Positions 9,071-20,232 of a stretch of 61,633 bases of DNA are shown here, piece by piece (positions within the stretch are counted from its first letter, which is position 1; each line of letters starts with the position of its first letter). The position numbers and the translations under genes were made by a program. The DNA lies in the NCBI GenBank assembly GCA_015499985.1, contig JAAAUF010000108.1, forward strand, positions 2,860-64,492, read 5' to 3'. The stretch comes from Haplosporangium gracile. Its lineage: Eukaryota > Mortierellomycota > Mortierellomycetes > Mortierellales > Mortierellaceae. The notes beneath the pieces are model-generated. The model searched no databases. It saw nothing but the letters and a program-made list of their open reading frames with translations, and was not told the origin of the DNA.

Positions 9071-11572
9071 CAGTTAAATCCAACACTTCTTAATTGCGAC
9101 TGCAAAAAGCAACGTAGAAAGAGCGTAGGGACGTTGATGGCAACGGCTGATGAATAAGGCGTGTGAGCTGTGACAAATGATGATGAAAAGGGTGAAAGTG
9201 AAAGCGAGTAGTGATGCCAAACGAGTGATGTATGATGAAAAGGTCGTGTGATGTTGAAAATGTTTGTAATGCGACTAAGGGCGTGGGAGTTGTTAAAGGC
9301 AAAAGACGTTGGAGTGGCGAGGGAGATGGGCGCCAATTTTAAGTCACGTGAATTATGTACGTACAGTACACGTACACATTTGAGCTCTCGTTTCCAGACA
9401 GTTCGTTGTCGGTGCATTGAAAGTCGTAATGTTCAATCCTCTTTCTGTCTTCACCTTCTCCTGTCGCAGTTTTACTCATTTATCATAGCTTCATTGTTTG
9501 TTCGTTTGCCATCGTTTGTCATTGTTTGTCATTGTTATTTTTGTCATCTCTTTCAGTCCATTGCCATCGCCTTTTACAGTCGTTAAACTGCTGTTGTTGT
9601 TTGCCATGTTTATTATCTGCAATGCAATGTATCAGTAGACGTGTGTTGTGTGTAAATAAGAAGGCACTTTCCTTCATATGCGTCGACTTCACTACAACAC
9701 ATTTCCCGACCACTCAAAGCCATTTTAACTATCCACCGTTGATTGTCCGGTCCTGTCATGTCAAGACCACGTCTATCTACCTTCGATCATCTGGTCCTAC
9801 CCCCGACATGGTTGCTTGCGGATACTTTCAAGATTTCTTCAAAGCGCGTAGGTTCCAAAACAAACCACACACGTATCACGGCTATAAGTTAAAGCGTTGT
9901 GTACAATGTCTCTGGTGGCAAAGGCAGTGACGCAAACACAAACTTTGCCCTGTCCTCAGAGCTCTCAGAGCCCTCAGAGCCCTTTGAGTGCAACAGGCAC
10001 CGTCACCACGAATTCTTTTCCTCCCTGTTCTCCCTCCGAAGTGAACGGTGGAGCTTAAGGGTTGTTGATCCACTGAACAAACGCGCCTGGAATGAGTTTG
10101 TGGCCCATACTACCCACTGAGATTAAGCCCATTGTTCTTTAGATTTATTCACAAGACCAACATTTCGTCTCACTATTTCTTTTTTTTTTTTTTTGTTTAA
10201 AAGGTAACATAGGTTTGGCCAGCCATAAACGCCTTATTACGATCCACCACTGCAGATCTTAAGATCAATGACTAAGACTTGTGAACTGTTATCGACCATA
10301 CCAAAACGAGCGGGACCTGACGACGGTCTGGAACCCATTGTCAGTGGTCCGTCTTGGTGCTATTTATTGTTTAAGAAGCGACTAGGTACAGCAGACGGTT
10401 TGTTATAACATTGAAACGTCAAATATTGACGCGGTGAGTATCTAGACAGGGCAATCATGTCTGGAGAGTCAGAAAGTAAAGATCAGACATCGATCGGTGT
10501 AACGATCGGACGCATATCTGAGGAACTGCAATAGCTGTAGACAAAGACAGAGAAATCAGGGACAGGGACAAGAGCTGAAGCAGTGATGATGATCGTTATT
10601 ACAATGTTACCGTTATATATATACAAGCAACCCTTGATCTGCCTATTTCACAACAACCCAGTACAACCTGTAAAACAAGAACCCGATATGATGCGTAAGA
10701 CACGAAATCGGCTCCATCATGAAAGAGTGAGTGAAGCATGTCAACGCGTCAATACATCACAACGTCCACCCACACACAGCACAAGGATAGAATATTAAGG
10801 ACAGAGGTTATTTTGAATTTGAGAATAGTAAGAATAGTAACCCGCCAGGGGCGGGACCAAAAATAAGGATCAACTCCATTGTGTATGGCTGTAACTCGAA
10901 AACGTCAGGTAAAAGGCATGATGTTTGTTCGGTATAGTTATAACCACTGGAGCGCGATAAAGAAAAAAAAAAGTTGGAAGGAAGAGGTTTAATTTATAAT
11001 CTAGAGAAGAATGGACTGCTTATTACCGTGGCATGTATGTGGGAAAACATTTTATGATGTAGTCATGGGGGCCTAATTTTTCTAAATTCAACATTTAGAT
11101 AAAAGACAGTCAGAGCTGATGTTTGATCTATGACGTTAAGTCGCACGTGCATTACAAACGCAAAAAATGACGCCGTTCTATTGCTCCGACAGCCAACCAT
11201 TTCGTGGATCAAGGAGGAACACTTTCGTCTATGGACACTTGACCCTTTTCTGGCGCCTTATTTCAATCTATATGTTCCCAATACTCGCGGTTAACACCAT
11301 TCAATTGCAATAAAGAGACGAAGGTATTCTGGAATCCAAGGTTTTTTATTTTGAAAAACTATGTGCAAAGGAGGAAGTATCATGGTCGTGGTATGTGAAG
11401 GAAACCGAAAACAGGAAAAAAAAAAGAACTAATGAAAAACTACAAGCATGTGGATAAAAAGACAAAAAGAGTAGAGGAATTTCTAGTGTGAAAGCTGGAA
11501 GAGAGTGTGATGGCTCATTCGTCATGAAAAACTCAAGAAAAGAAAAAAGAGGGGAACCCAGCCCGGCTCAAT
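9071..11572. other. About 2.5 kb without recognisable genes
   Basis: This holds the presumed promoter of the aquaporin gene at its left and the 3' UTR of citrate synthase at its right (AT-rich, with A-runs at 11415-11425 and 11460-11470). Short open frames occur around 9526-10120, including a 50-codon one from ATG 9906, but none has domain or conservation signals visible by eye. No tRNA-like box pairs were seen. Confidence 0.5.
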
Positions 11573-13790
11573 TTACTTCTTAGCGTACATGGCCTTGATG
11601 GCGGCAGTGGAGTAGGACTTGGGGCGCTCAAGAGGCATGCCCAAGGCACGATCCCAGATCAACTGCGAAAGAACTCCGAGACCACGGGAGACACCAAAGA
11701 GGACGGTGTAGAAGTCCTGCTCGACCAAGCCGTAGGCAGAGAGGAGGACACCCGAGTGGGCATCGACATTGGGCCAGGGGTTCTTGGTCTTGCCGTGCTC
11801 GAGGAGGATTCCGGGGGCAACGGTGTAGATCTGAGAAACGAGCTTGAAGAGGGGATCGTTGGGGATGTGCTTGAGGGCAAACTCACGCTGGCAAGAGTAG
11901 CGGGGATCGGTCTTGCGGAGAACGGCGTGACCATAACCGGGGACGACCTGGCCAGACTTCAAGGTCTTCCAGACGTACTCCTTGATGGTCTCGTCCGAGA
12001 CGTCCTTGCCACCGAGCTCCTCGCGCATCTTGGTGATCCAGCGGAGAACCTCCTGGTTGGCCAATCCGTGAAGGGGTCCAGCAAGACCGTTCAAACCGGC
12101 AGCAAAGGAGAGGTAAGGGTCAGAGAGGGCAGAGCCGACCAAGTGGGTAGTGTGGGCAGAGACGTTACCACCCTCGTGGTCAGAATGGATGGTGAGGTAG
12201 AGGCGCATCAACTCGACAAACTCCTTGTTCTCGCCGAATCCGAGCAAATTGGCGAGGTTGGCACCATAATCCAAGTTGGGGTTGATGGCAGGGACCTTGC
12301 CGCCCTTCTTGAAGACGTTTTGGTAGATGCGACCGGCAATGTTGGGCAACTTGGCGATCAAATCCATGGAGTCCTCAAAGGTGGTATCCCAGTGCTCGGT
12401 CTTGTTGACACCAGCCTGGTAGGCCTTGGCGAACTGGGACTCGTGCTGGAGAGCAGTGACGGCCAATGACAACTGGGACATGGGGTGGAGGGTGGTGGGG
12501 CAGCGGTCGAGGAGATCCTCAACGAAGGAGGGGAGGGCAGCACGATCGGCCCACTCGGCAGACAAGCCACGGACCTGCTCCTTGGTGGGGACCTCGCCGG
12601 TGACGAGGAGCCAGAAAAGGGACTCGGGAAGAGGCTCAGAGCCACCCTCGGCGGCGGGAAGGACCTTCTGGCACTCGGGAATGGTCTTGCCACGGAAACG
12701 GATACCCTCCTCGGCGTCGAGGACGGAACCCTCCCAGATGAGACCCTTGATGCCGCGCATACCACCGTAGGCCATATCAACGGTGGTCTCGCCCAAGACC
12801 TTGTCACCGAACTCGGCCTTGACCTGCTTGACCTCCTCACGCTTCTCGGGGATCAGCTCACGAAGACGATCCTTCAAGCCCTAATGTGCGTCAATGGCAA
12901 AGGAGAAGGGGAGAGTAAGTTATGATTAGAACACTGTGCGACAAGGGTGACATATTCCCCTTTTAATTGAATGTGATCACCGATGATTACGACCCTTGGT
13001 CGTGCATGTGCTGCTGCTTGTTGCGTGCTGAAATTCTTTTCCCTTCTTTTGCGTCTTTGGGTTTGTGCACAACGACACACATGCACTATCGGATTGACTT
13101 GAGCCCTTTTTCTTTTTTGTCTCTCGCTTTGTTGTCCCTCTGCAGACGCTGTTTGTTGGTACATGTTGCTTTGGGTTGACTGTATCCAGAAGTAAACTGT
13201 ATGTTTTGCACGTTCATCTTCTACTGCGTCCAGCAATGCTGTCTTTCCTTCTTTTCCTGATCACTTGTCGGGGTGATCCCATCTTTCTCTTCGAATCCTG
13301 TTGTTATACACCGTCTCCTCTCGTAAAACAATGCCGTCAATAGATATGCTGAAGGTACTGCATTGGTTTGGAGAAAATTGGTTTGGAGAAAAGTGCTTGG
13401 TGGGTAGCGCGGATCTGAAACTCCCCCATGCGAGATGTAAAACATGGCGAAAAACATAGACAAAATATAAAAACACGCACCTGGGGCTTGGTGGAGTAGG
13501 CGCGGATGGCAGAGGCAGCGAAAGTGTTGTTGCGGATAGCGACCTAATATATGCATGTAAAAGAATATGAGAAGAGTACAAATGATCTGTTAGTGATCGT
13601 TGCTCTGCTATTTTTATGTTTCCCAATGTTCTGAATCCAAGGATAGTGATGATGATGATGACGGTGATGATGATAAGAAGACCAACGATCTATGATGAAA
13701 ACAAGAGCGAGAGTGAGAGTGAGAAGAGTGGAAGTGAGAAAGTACCTTGGCGAGGCCAGGGAGGCGGAAGGTGGCGCGAAGGGAGGCCAT
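11573..13790 (-). CDS. CIT1: Citrate synthase, mitochondrial
   Basis: Exons 13790-13746, 13543-13481 and 12880-11573 (minus strand) give 471 residues, the usual length for mitochondrial citrate synthase. The enzyme condenses acetyl-CoA with oxaloacetate to open the TCA cycle in the matrix. The catalytic triad is visible: His 271 ([11 protein letters not shown]), His 307 (GLAGPLHGL) and Asp 409 (WPNVDAHSG). The first two exons encode a basic, Ser/Arg-rich import sequence ([15 protein letters not shown], then IRAYSTKPQ). The C-terminus is AKK, not a peroxisomal SKL signal, so this is the TCA-cycle form and not the glyoxylate one. The large third exon carries all the catalytic domain. Identification is secure. 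Confidence 0.97.
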
Positions 13791-15795
13791 TATGTGTGAT
13801 GGGATGTGATGTGAGGAAGAGAGGGGATGGGAGTGGGGGTGTGTGGTTAAGAAGAAAAAATGAAAAGAAAAGAAAGAGGGAAAAAATGTTTTGCCAACAA
13901 ATTATTTATAAAAAAAAAAAAAAAAAAAATGGCACGCTCATGCTTTTCACTTACCCCGGGCGGAGTGACATCGGACTCGATTCAATTCGATCATTGCGGT
14001 CATTTTTCTTAGTCGTTGTCTCTTTCCCTTTGGCCCTTTGCCCTTTGCCCTTTGCCCTTAACCCTTTGTTCTTTGCCATTTCACACACATGTCGACATCA
14101 TACACATACACTGTTCAAAGTGTCCCCTTTCCTTCCCACTCTCATCATCATTGAGAGCAGAAAAGAAATCGCATTTCCTCTTACATATCTTACACATCCT
14201 CTCTCTTACACCTTCGTTCTCCTCTTGGCCCATGTCCCGCGCTCACACACACACACATCGACTCGGTACACAATCATCCTCTCGCATCGGTCCCATCGTA
14301 TCATCACGCGGACCGAAGCTCATCTTTGTCCTTCTTCTCTTCTTGTTATTTGTTTGTCCATCTTCCTCTCAGTTGATGCTATCCGAATTACCATTTTCTC
14401 TATTCTTGCTCTCTCTTCTCTTCTTCTTGCTCGTTCATCTTTTTATCGCTCTGCAAAAAGTTTTTGAGACATCGTGCATCGACCTTTTACTTTCTTGCCC
14501 TCTTCCTCCCTTTTCTTCCCACCCTATTTTGTTCTCTCATATCTCTATCTCTGCAGGAATCATACCATAGAGAACATCCGGGATCAAAGGAAAAGCAAGA
14601 GCAAAAGTGCAAACAGAATCAGTTGAAGTCATACAATCCTCCTCATCTTTTTTCACTTTCGAGGAGACGGTACATTTGTTTGCTGATCAGACCCCAGCAG
14701 ATCAGGATTCACGGAATTGAAAAACGAATCGTCATTTCTTCGTCAACTATGCCCCGACATGAGCGATCAGTTAATGAGATGCCCAAAATCTCCATCTTGA
14801 CATCGATGTTCCTTGTCGATCTTGAATTCAAGATCAGGTGCTTTAACTGTGTGGTTGTTACTGCGTTGTTGTACTCGTTCACCACGAGTTAGTTTGAACA
14901 ACAAAGTTTTGTCGATAAAAAAAAAAGGCGGGGTCAATAGCCTTTTTTGGCATTCCGCCCCGCTTTCCGCCATGCAGTGCTCTTACTTGTTTCTTAGTGT
15001 GTTTCTTTGCAATCGAAAACACAAACACACCCAACACATGTCATCTCAATCTCTTTACGATTAGGGTTCGGCCTATTGACTTTGATGGGGAACAGAGACA
15101 GGGCAGAGTAGGGTATGAAGGAGGTTGATGTTGATGACATGGCACTTATTGGCACAGACTTCACTTAGCGAGTCGGGCTCAAGTTGGCTCCTTCTCTCTC
15201 CCTCACTCTCTCTTTCTCTCGCTTTTTTGTTGACAACACCCAACAAATGCACATGTTGCATTTTCTTTTCAGCCCTCTCACTTTTCTGGCCCCTAAAATA
15301 ACAAATCGACAATTGACAATATTAATAAAACGCTCTTGATGGATGCACGAACAAGTTCGCACCACACACCGGCCCGTCGGGCACTCATGTCAATGATTCA
15401 AATTTCTTCATCGGTCTTGTTTCTCTCGTCTTTTTGCGTATTTCTTTAATTGATCACTATTGTTCATAAGGACACTATCCACAGGGATTAGAATAAGAGG
15501 TACGGGAAGAAGAGGGGGCTTGCTTCATTGGAGACTTTGTCCCAGGTGTTACGTCGATCAAACTTGTCGTTTTTATCGTCTACTTTGTTGCCATGATTTG
15601 TTCCTTCGGAGATATAACTGCATTGCTGTTGGCTGCTAGGTAGGTTGTCGGTCGGTCAAGTAGTTGGATCGGCATTGCTGGCGCCAAAGCAAAAAGGAGA
15701 CTGTATAAAAAAAGGAATTACGCCAGAAAAGAAATGTGTCCGTTGTCATAAAATGAGGTAACGAGACATCAAGGGTGGTTGCAACCCTGATTTTC
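13791..15795. other. Non-coding: citrate synthase promoter and CHK2-like gene 3' region
   Basis: About 2 kb between two minus-strand genes. The half next to citrate synthase is strongly C/T-rich (on the plus strand, 14180-14560) with a short heptamer repeat at about 14032-14072, as expected of a highly expressed fungal promoter. The rest shows no convincing reading frame or RNA gene. Confidence 0.5.
14032..14072 (+). repeat. Short tandem repeat, unit CCCTTTG
   Basis: Four to five imperfect copies of CCCTTTG lie in the citrate synthase promoter region, about 250 bases upstream of its start codon. Confidence 0.7.
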
Positions 15796-18700
15796 TTACC
15801 ACGACCCCTCCACGTTCTCACTGTTCGAGATATCAGGAACGGCTGTCATCCAACGGTCGTTAGTCGAAGACTCGCGACGTGAATCAATAAGACTCTCGTT
15901 ACTCTCGAGGGACCCCACCCTCCTCACCGCTCTCTTGGCACGCGAACCGCCTAAATTATAAACAGCATCATCGTTAAGATTTTCTTCTTTAACGATCATT
16001 CCGTTCATTGTATCTTCTTGTTACCATGCATTCTTGGTCACCATAAAATAAACACAGAGAAGAACTTTAAAAGCAGAACTGACAACTTACCGCTCTCTAT
16101 CTGCTGCATCTCAACCTGGCCTTGCGACCGCTTCACACCAAGGTTCAAACACGTTGACTCTTGTCTCTGCTGCAGCCGTTGCTGCTGTCGTGGTTGGCAA
16201 AGTCCATCAAGCACCCGGCACGACTTGAACCAGTGCTGCAAAACATTATGTCGGTACTTTGTACGGAGCCAGGCCGCATCCTTTTGGATCCACTGGGAAT
16301 CGAGGACATCATCGGCAGTCCATCGCTTCTTGGGATCGATTGTCAACAAGAACCGGATCAAGACTCGGGCCTCCACACTAACCCGCGACCAGTACTTTGG
16401 AGGAAACTCGACCTCACTATTATCGTTGGATGGGATAAGTGTGTGCAACAACAATGAGCGAGGGAGGGCCTGAAGGTTAAGATTATATTATGATTGTGGA
16501 TCATAGAAAAGAATGGAGTGGAGATTCGAGATTGTGCACTATCTCACTGCGGGGAATAGTCAAAGTGAAACGCCCTAGTACTTACCGACGCATCTTGAGT
16601 CGCATGGTCTTCTCGTCCTCAGTGGCATAGCTGGGCGTAAAAGGATGGGTGCCAGACAGGACCACATACAGGGTGACCCCAAGGCTCCAGCAGTCTGCTG
16701 CATACCCATAACGGGGTCCATTAGCGTGCTTCACGTCAAACACCTCTGGTGCCCTATGTGAGGATGGCCCCAAGGGAGGTAACTGTCAGTTAACAGTAAC
16801 ATAGTCGATTGAATGCAAAGAGGCACGAACAGTCTAAAAGCAAGGCAAAGGACACTTACATGTAGGCAAACGTGCCGCACATGGTACCCATGACACTTGT
16901 GGGACCACACTCGCAAGCCATGCCAAAGTCGCTAAACAAGACGCGAGGATACTCTGCATTGGTCGTCAGCAGTATGTTCTCGGGTTTCAAATCTAATATA
17001 GGAAAAGGTAGTATAAAAAAGATTCGGGGTGTGTCAGCTTGAGCACTGCATTGCATTCCTGCGGTCGTTCTCTTCCTGCCCCACACGTGGTCGATTGGAC
17101 GAAACCGGTCTCTTTTTGAGCCCTACCCCGATGAGAGATGCCCATGCCATGAAGATACTAGATGTGGGAGAAAGAGACGAGAAAGATGGAAAACAAGATC
17201 AAGACCTAGGCGTCATCTATTTTCATGGAAACAGCTGAGAGGCAAGGGCGAACTCGGGATCTGAGAAACTTAGTGTACCTGCAGGGCAATGAAGGCCTGG
17301 TAGGCCATGAACTTGGCTTCGAGCTCTGGAATCGGACCGTTCCTGACCAGCCTGTCAAACAAGTCTCCGCCAGCCATCCTATTTCATCAGATGAAAGATC
17401 ATCAATCTGCATTAGTTTTTTTTGCACAAAGAAAGTAATGCGAGATGGGTTGCAACGGCCAAATAGAGAGAACAAGGACCACATGCTTACAATTGTATAA
17501 AGATGTAGATATATCGTGTTGTCTTGATGACATCCACCACAGGAGTAATGTTTGCCTAGAGGAGACAAAAGAGTGACCGTTAGCAAAGCAGCAAAAAAGA
17601 AGCATGCTGTCGTCTCACAGACGAAGTCTAAAAGAAGATTATGCATCGACGAGTCGGACCACATACATGTCGAAGGGTTCGCAGGAGGGCGACTTCATTC
17701 TCGATATTTGTACCACCAGAGTACTCGGGTCTGCCATATCGGATCCTGTCCATAATCTTGACCGCAAGCTGCACGTTGGACTTGCGGTGGACGGCAAGGT
17801 TCACTCTCGCAAAAGTTCCTCTAGTAATTTGAAAGATGAGGCATCATTAGTAGATTAGCCCATGTCAGACGTCCTGTGATTGCATCGCTTTTATCAGAGC
17901 AGAGCTTATTCATGCTGACTTACTTTCCCAGGGTCCGAGGCAGGATACGATACGTCCTTTCAACAATCTAAGAAACAATTTGGTGGCAAAAGAGGCTTTA
18001 ATCAGTCATTCTGTGCGCATAATCAAGCTCGCACATTCCAGAGCAGACTTTGTAACAAAAGGCGAGAGAAAGGAAAGAGAATAGGCGTACCTTGATGTCT
18101 GGATCGACGTGATCGAGCATGTCCTTGGCAAAGTCCTGGAACATATAGCCTAATAAGTAATAACGTCATCGTGGAAGGAGTTAGTCAGGGTCTTGAAGGC
18201 TCGAGGTGCGATTACAAAAGAAAGTTAATTTTATTATGGTGGCGGAATAAAAGGAGCTTACAGTTGCTGTTCCTGAGGTGAATTCTGTCGCCATGCGAGA
18301 GGATCACAGACTCGCCTCTGCCAATCTCAATTCCATTCCCTGTTGTTCAAAGTATCATAGTTAGTTGTTGTAAAAGTTGTTGTTCTGGTGAGTATCAAAG
18401 GTGCGGTGCGGTCGAGAACGGCATGAATTATCAAAGTGAGGACATACAGTACGTGCCGTTGAGGCTCAAGTCCTAGCAATAAAAAACAAGAATAGGTGAA
18501 GGGTCAGATATGTTGATTTTAAATAGGATCAAGCTATGAGCTAAGCGTAGTTACTTGGACCAGTATTGCTGTACCTTGCACAAGACAAAGTCTGCCGAGT
18601 TCTGTCGATCAAATGCCCAGAAGAATTTAAAAAATCAAGAAACGCCATCAAATGTATGCATGCATGCATCGTAAACGAACAAGTATCCTTACCGTTGAAA

Positions 18701-19206
18701 GTTCGCAGTGGCGGTTCGAGACAACCTCTCCGGGAACAACAAGATCGCTGGAAAAGGAGTGTTAGCAACAACCTTTTAGGACCTTCCTTTACAAGTAATG
18801 CTCGTTGTGTCAGGTAGAGCATATTTTTCATCGTGACAGTAACAGTACCAAGTCTGATGCCGACCGATGGTAACGCTCTTGCCCTTGCGGATGATCAGAT
18901 GTGCTATTGATCGAACATCCAGCGTTGATAATGAGAGAATACAGAACACCCTTTGTCAGTATTCAATGTAAAGAGGTGTGAATCAGAGTGGTCAAGGAGT
19001 TGTTGAGAAAGTCAAATAAAATGAGGTTGGTGCATACTTTCGAGTGTGGATGCATTAACAAGCCAGCCAGCAATAGAGTCCATATCCTTGGCTTTTGCTT
19101 CTTCTTGTGCCTGTGAGGATCCGTTTTCGAGGGCAGGGTAGCTGGCGATTTTCAAAGTCGGTTGAGAGGGGTCGAGCACAGACAAGTTGGTGTGAGGTGA
19201 AGGCAT
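15796..19206 (-). CDS. FHA-domain checkpoint kinase, CHK2/Rad53/Cds1 type
   Basis: A 17-exon minus-strand model (first exon 19206-19038, last 15950-15796) gives 567 residues. CHK2/Rad53 kinases relay DNA-damage signals from ATM/ATR-type kinases in the nucleus. The FHA domain reads HLIIRKGKSVTIGRHQT, SNRHCELST, then DLSLNGTYWNGIEIGRGESV, with the phosphopeptide-binding R, S/N-RH and NGT elements. The kinase domain follows: LGKGTFARVNLAV, VKI (ATP Lys), HRD-LKPEN (split by an intron), DFG, then APE and PKKRWTADDVLDSQWI. All key catalytic residues are present. Twelve of the exons are under 110 bases. Phase closes only if a 7-base exon (16546-16540) is included between 16586 and 16469. The Arg- and Ser-rich C-terminus could be a nuclear signal. 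One FHA domain fits CHK2/Cds1/Dun1 better than the two-FHA Rad53. Confidence 0.88.
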
Positions 19207-20232
19207 GGTAAGAGTGCTGGTTGTTTTGTGGGGAAGTGGGCAAATGCTGTTCTTAGGGTAAGGAAGAGAGTGTTGAAGTCAAGGGTGTAGGAGAATGTAA
19301 GAGAACAAATGATAAGAGGACCCTTTCGAGAAGCGTTGTTATTGTTGTTGAAGGTGGGAGAGTGTGTAAGTAGACAGAGAGAGACAGAGTGAAGAAGAAG
19401 AACGAGACGTTGAAAGAAAGGAACCACAGGTGGATATTTCAAGTGATGGATTTTGGTGGCGCATATTTGAATAGACTCAATGCTCTGCTCGTGCGACTAG
19501 AAAGTAAGCTCGAAAACTAACCAGGCCGATTCAATTAACTGTTAGGCACTAGCATACTAGGAAGGACACCTAGGGAAGAGAGAGAGAGAGATACCGTGGC
19601 GAGTGAGGCTGGAGGCCATGCATGGCTTTTCGTTGCATATTTTTTGATTTTTCTCCGCGGAGGAAATATGGGCATGGACGCGTTCCCTTGCACAGACGAC
19701 AGGCACACCAACGTGGGGGGTAATGTATGTGCTCATTTTTTTTTATTTTATTTCCAGGGATTGGCGAGAGAAGGAGAGAGGGATGCAGACAGACAGACCG
19801 GGCTGCAGCAGGGCGGATGGGAGTGAGAGCGTCGTCCGATCGATTGGGATATAACAGATAGTCAAGTATGAGAGGGAGAAAAGTAAAAAGAGTAACTAAG
19901 GAAGTAAGTAAGGAACGCAAGGGTGGCGATGGACAGGAGGGCGGTGTCGAGTTGGACTCTGACAATTGTGGCATGCATGTATCTATCTTTTTGCTTATTG
20001 TGATTTTTCTGTATGTTGCTCAGGGCGTACATACCTATCTTTGACAAATAAAACAAATGGCGACAGAAAGATAAATAGTCATCCAGCCCTGCTTCCTGTT
20101 AGTTTCTCTCTCCCTTTATTCTACCGCTTCTCAAGCTCAACACTTTTTTAATCGTTTTCTTCCCCCACTCACGCCTTTTTCATTCCTTTTCATTGCATCA
20201 CTCACCACTACCCACTCTTTCCCCGCTTCTAA
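19207..20232. promoter_or_regulatory. Divergent promoter shared by two kinase genes
   Basis: About 1 kb lies between the head-to-head CHK2-like and CaMKK-like genes. The DNA is purine-rich on the plus strand, with an AG run at 19576-19590. No convincing coding frame. I cannot point to a specific binding site. Confidence 0.45.

Noticed and set aside
9526..10120. Overlapping plus-strand open frames, including a 50-codon frame from ATG 9906
   Set aside because: No domain, no splice-consistent extension, and composition follows local AT- and repeat-bias; not enough to call a gene.
11756..12469. 237-codon frame antisense to citrate synthase
   Set aside because: Shadow of a strongly codon-biased gene on the other strand.
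13616..14467. 283-codon plus-strand frame over the citrate synthase promoter
   Set aside because: It starts in the intron and exon 1 antisense and then reads translated C/T tracts (Ser/Leu/Phe/Pro strings); no gene signal.
18575..18620. Longer version of the small FHA exon reading on to VQQYWSK
   Set aside because: That reading does not keep phase with the next exon (DLSLNGT); ending at the GTACAG donor after LCK does.
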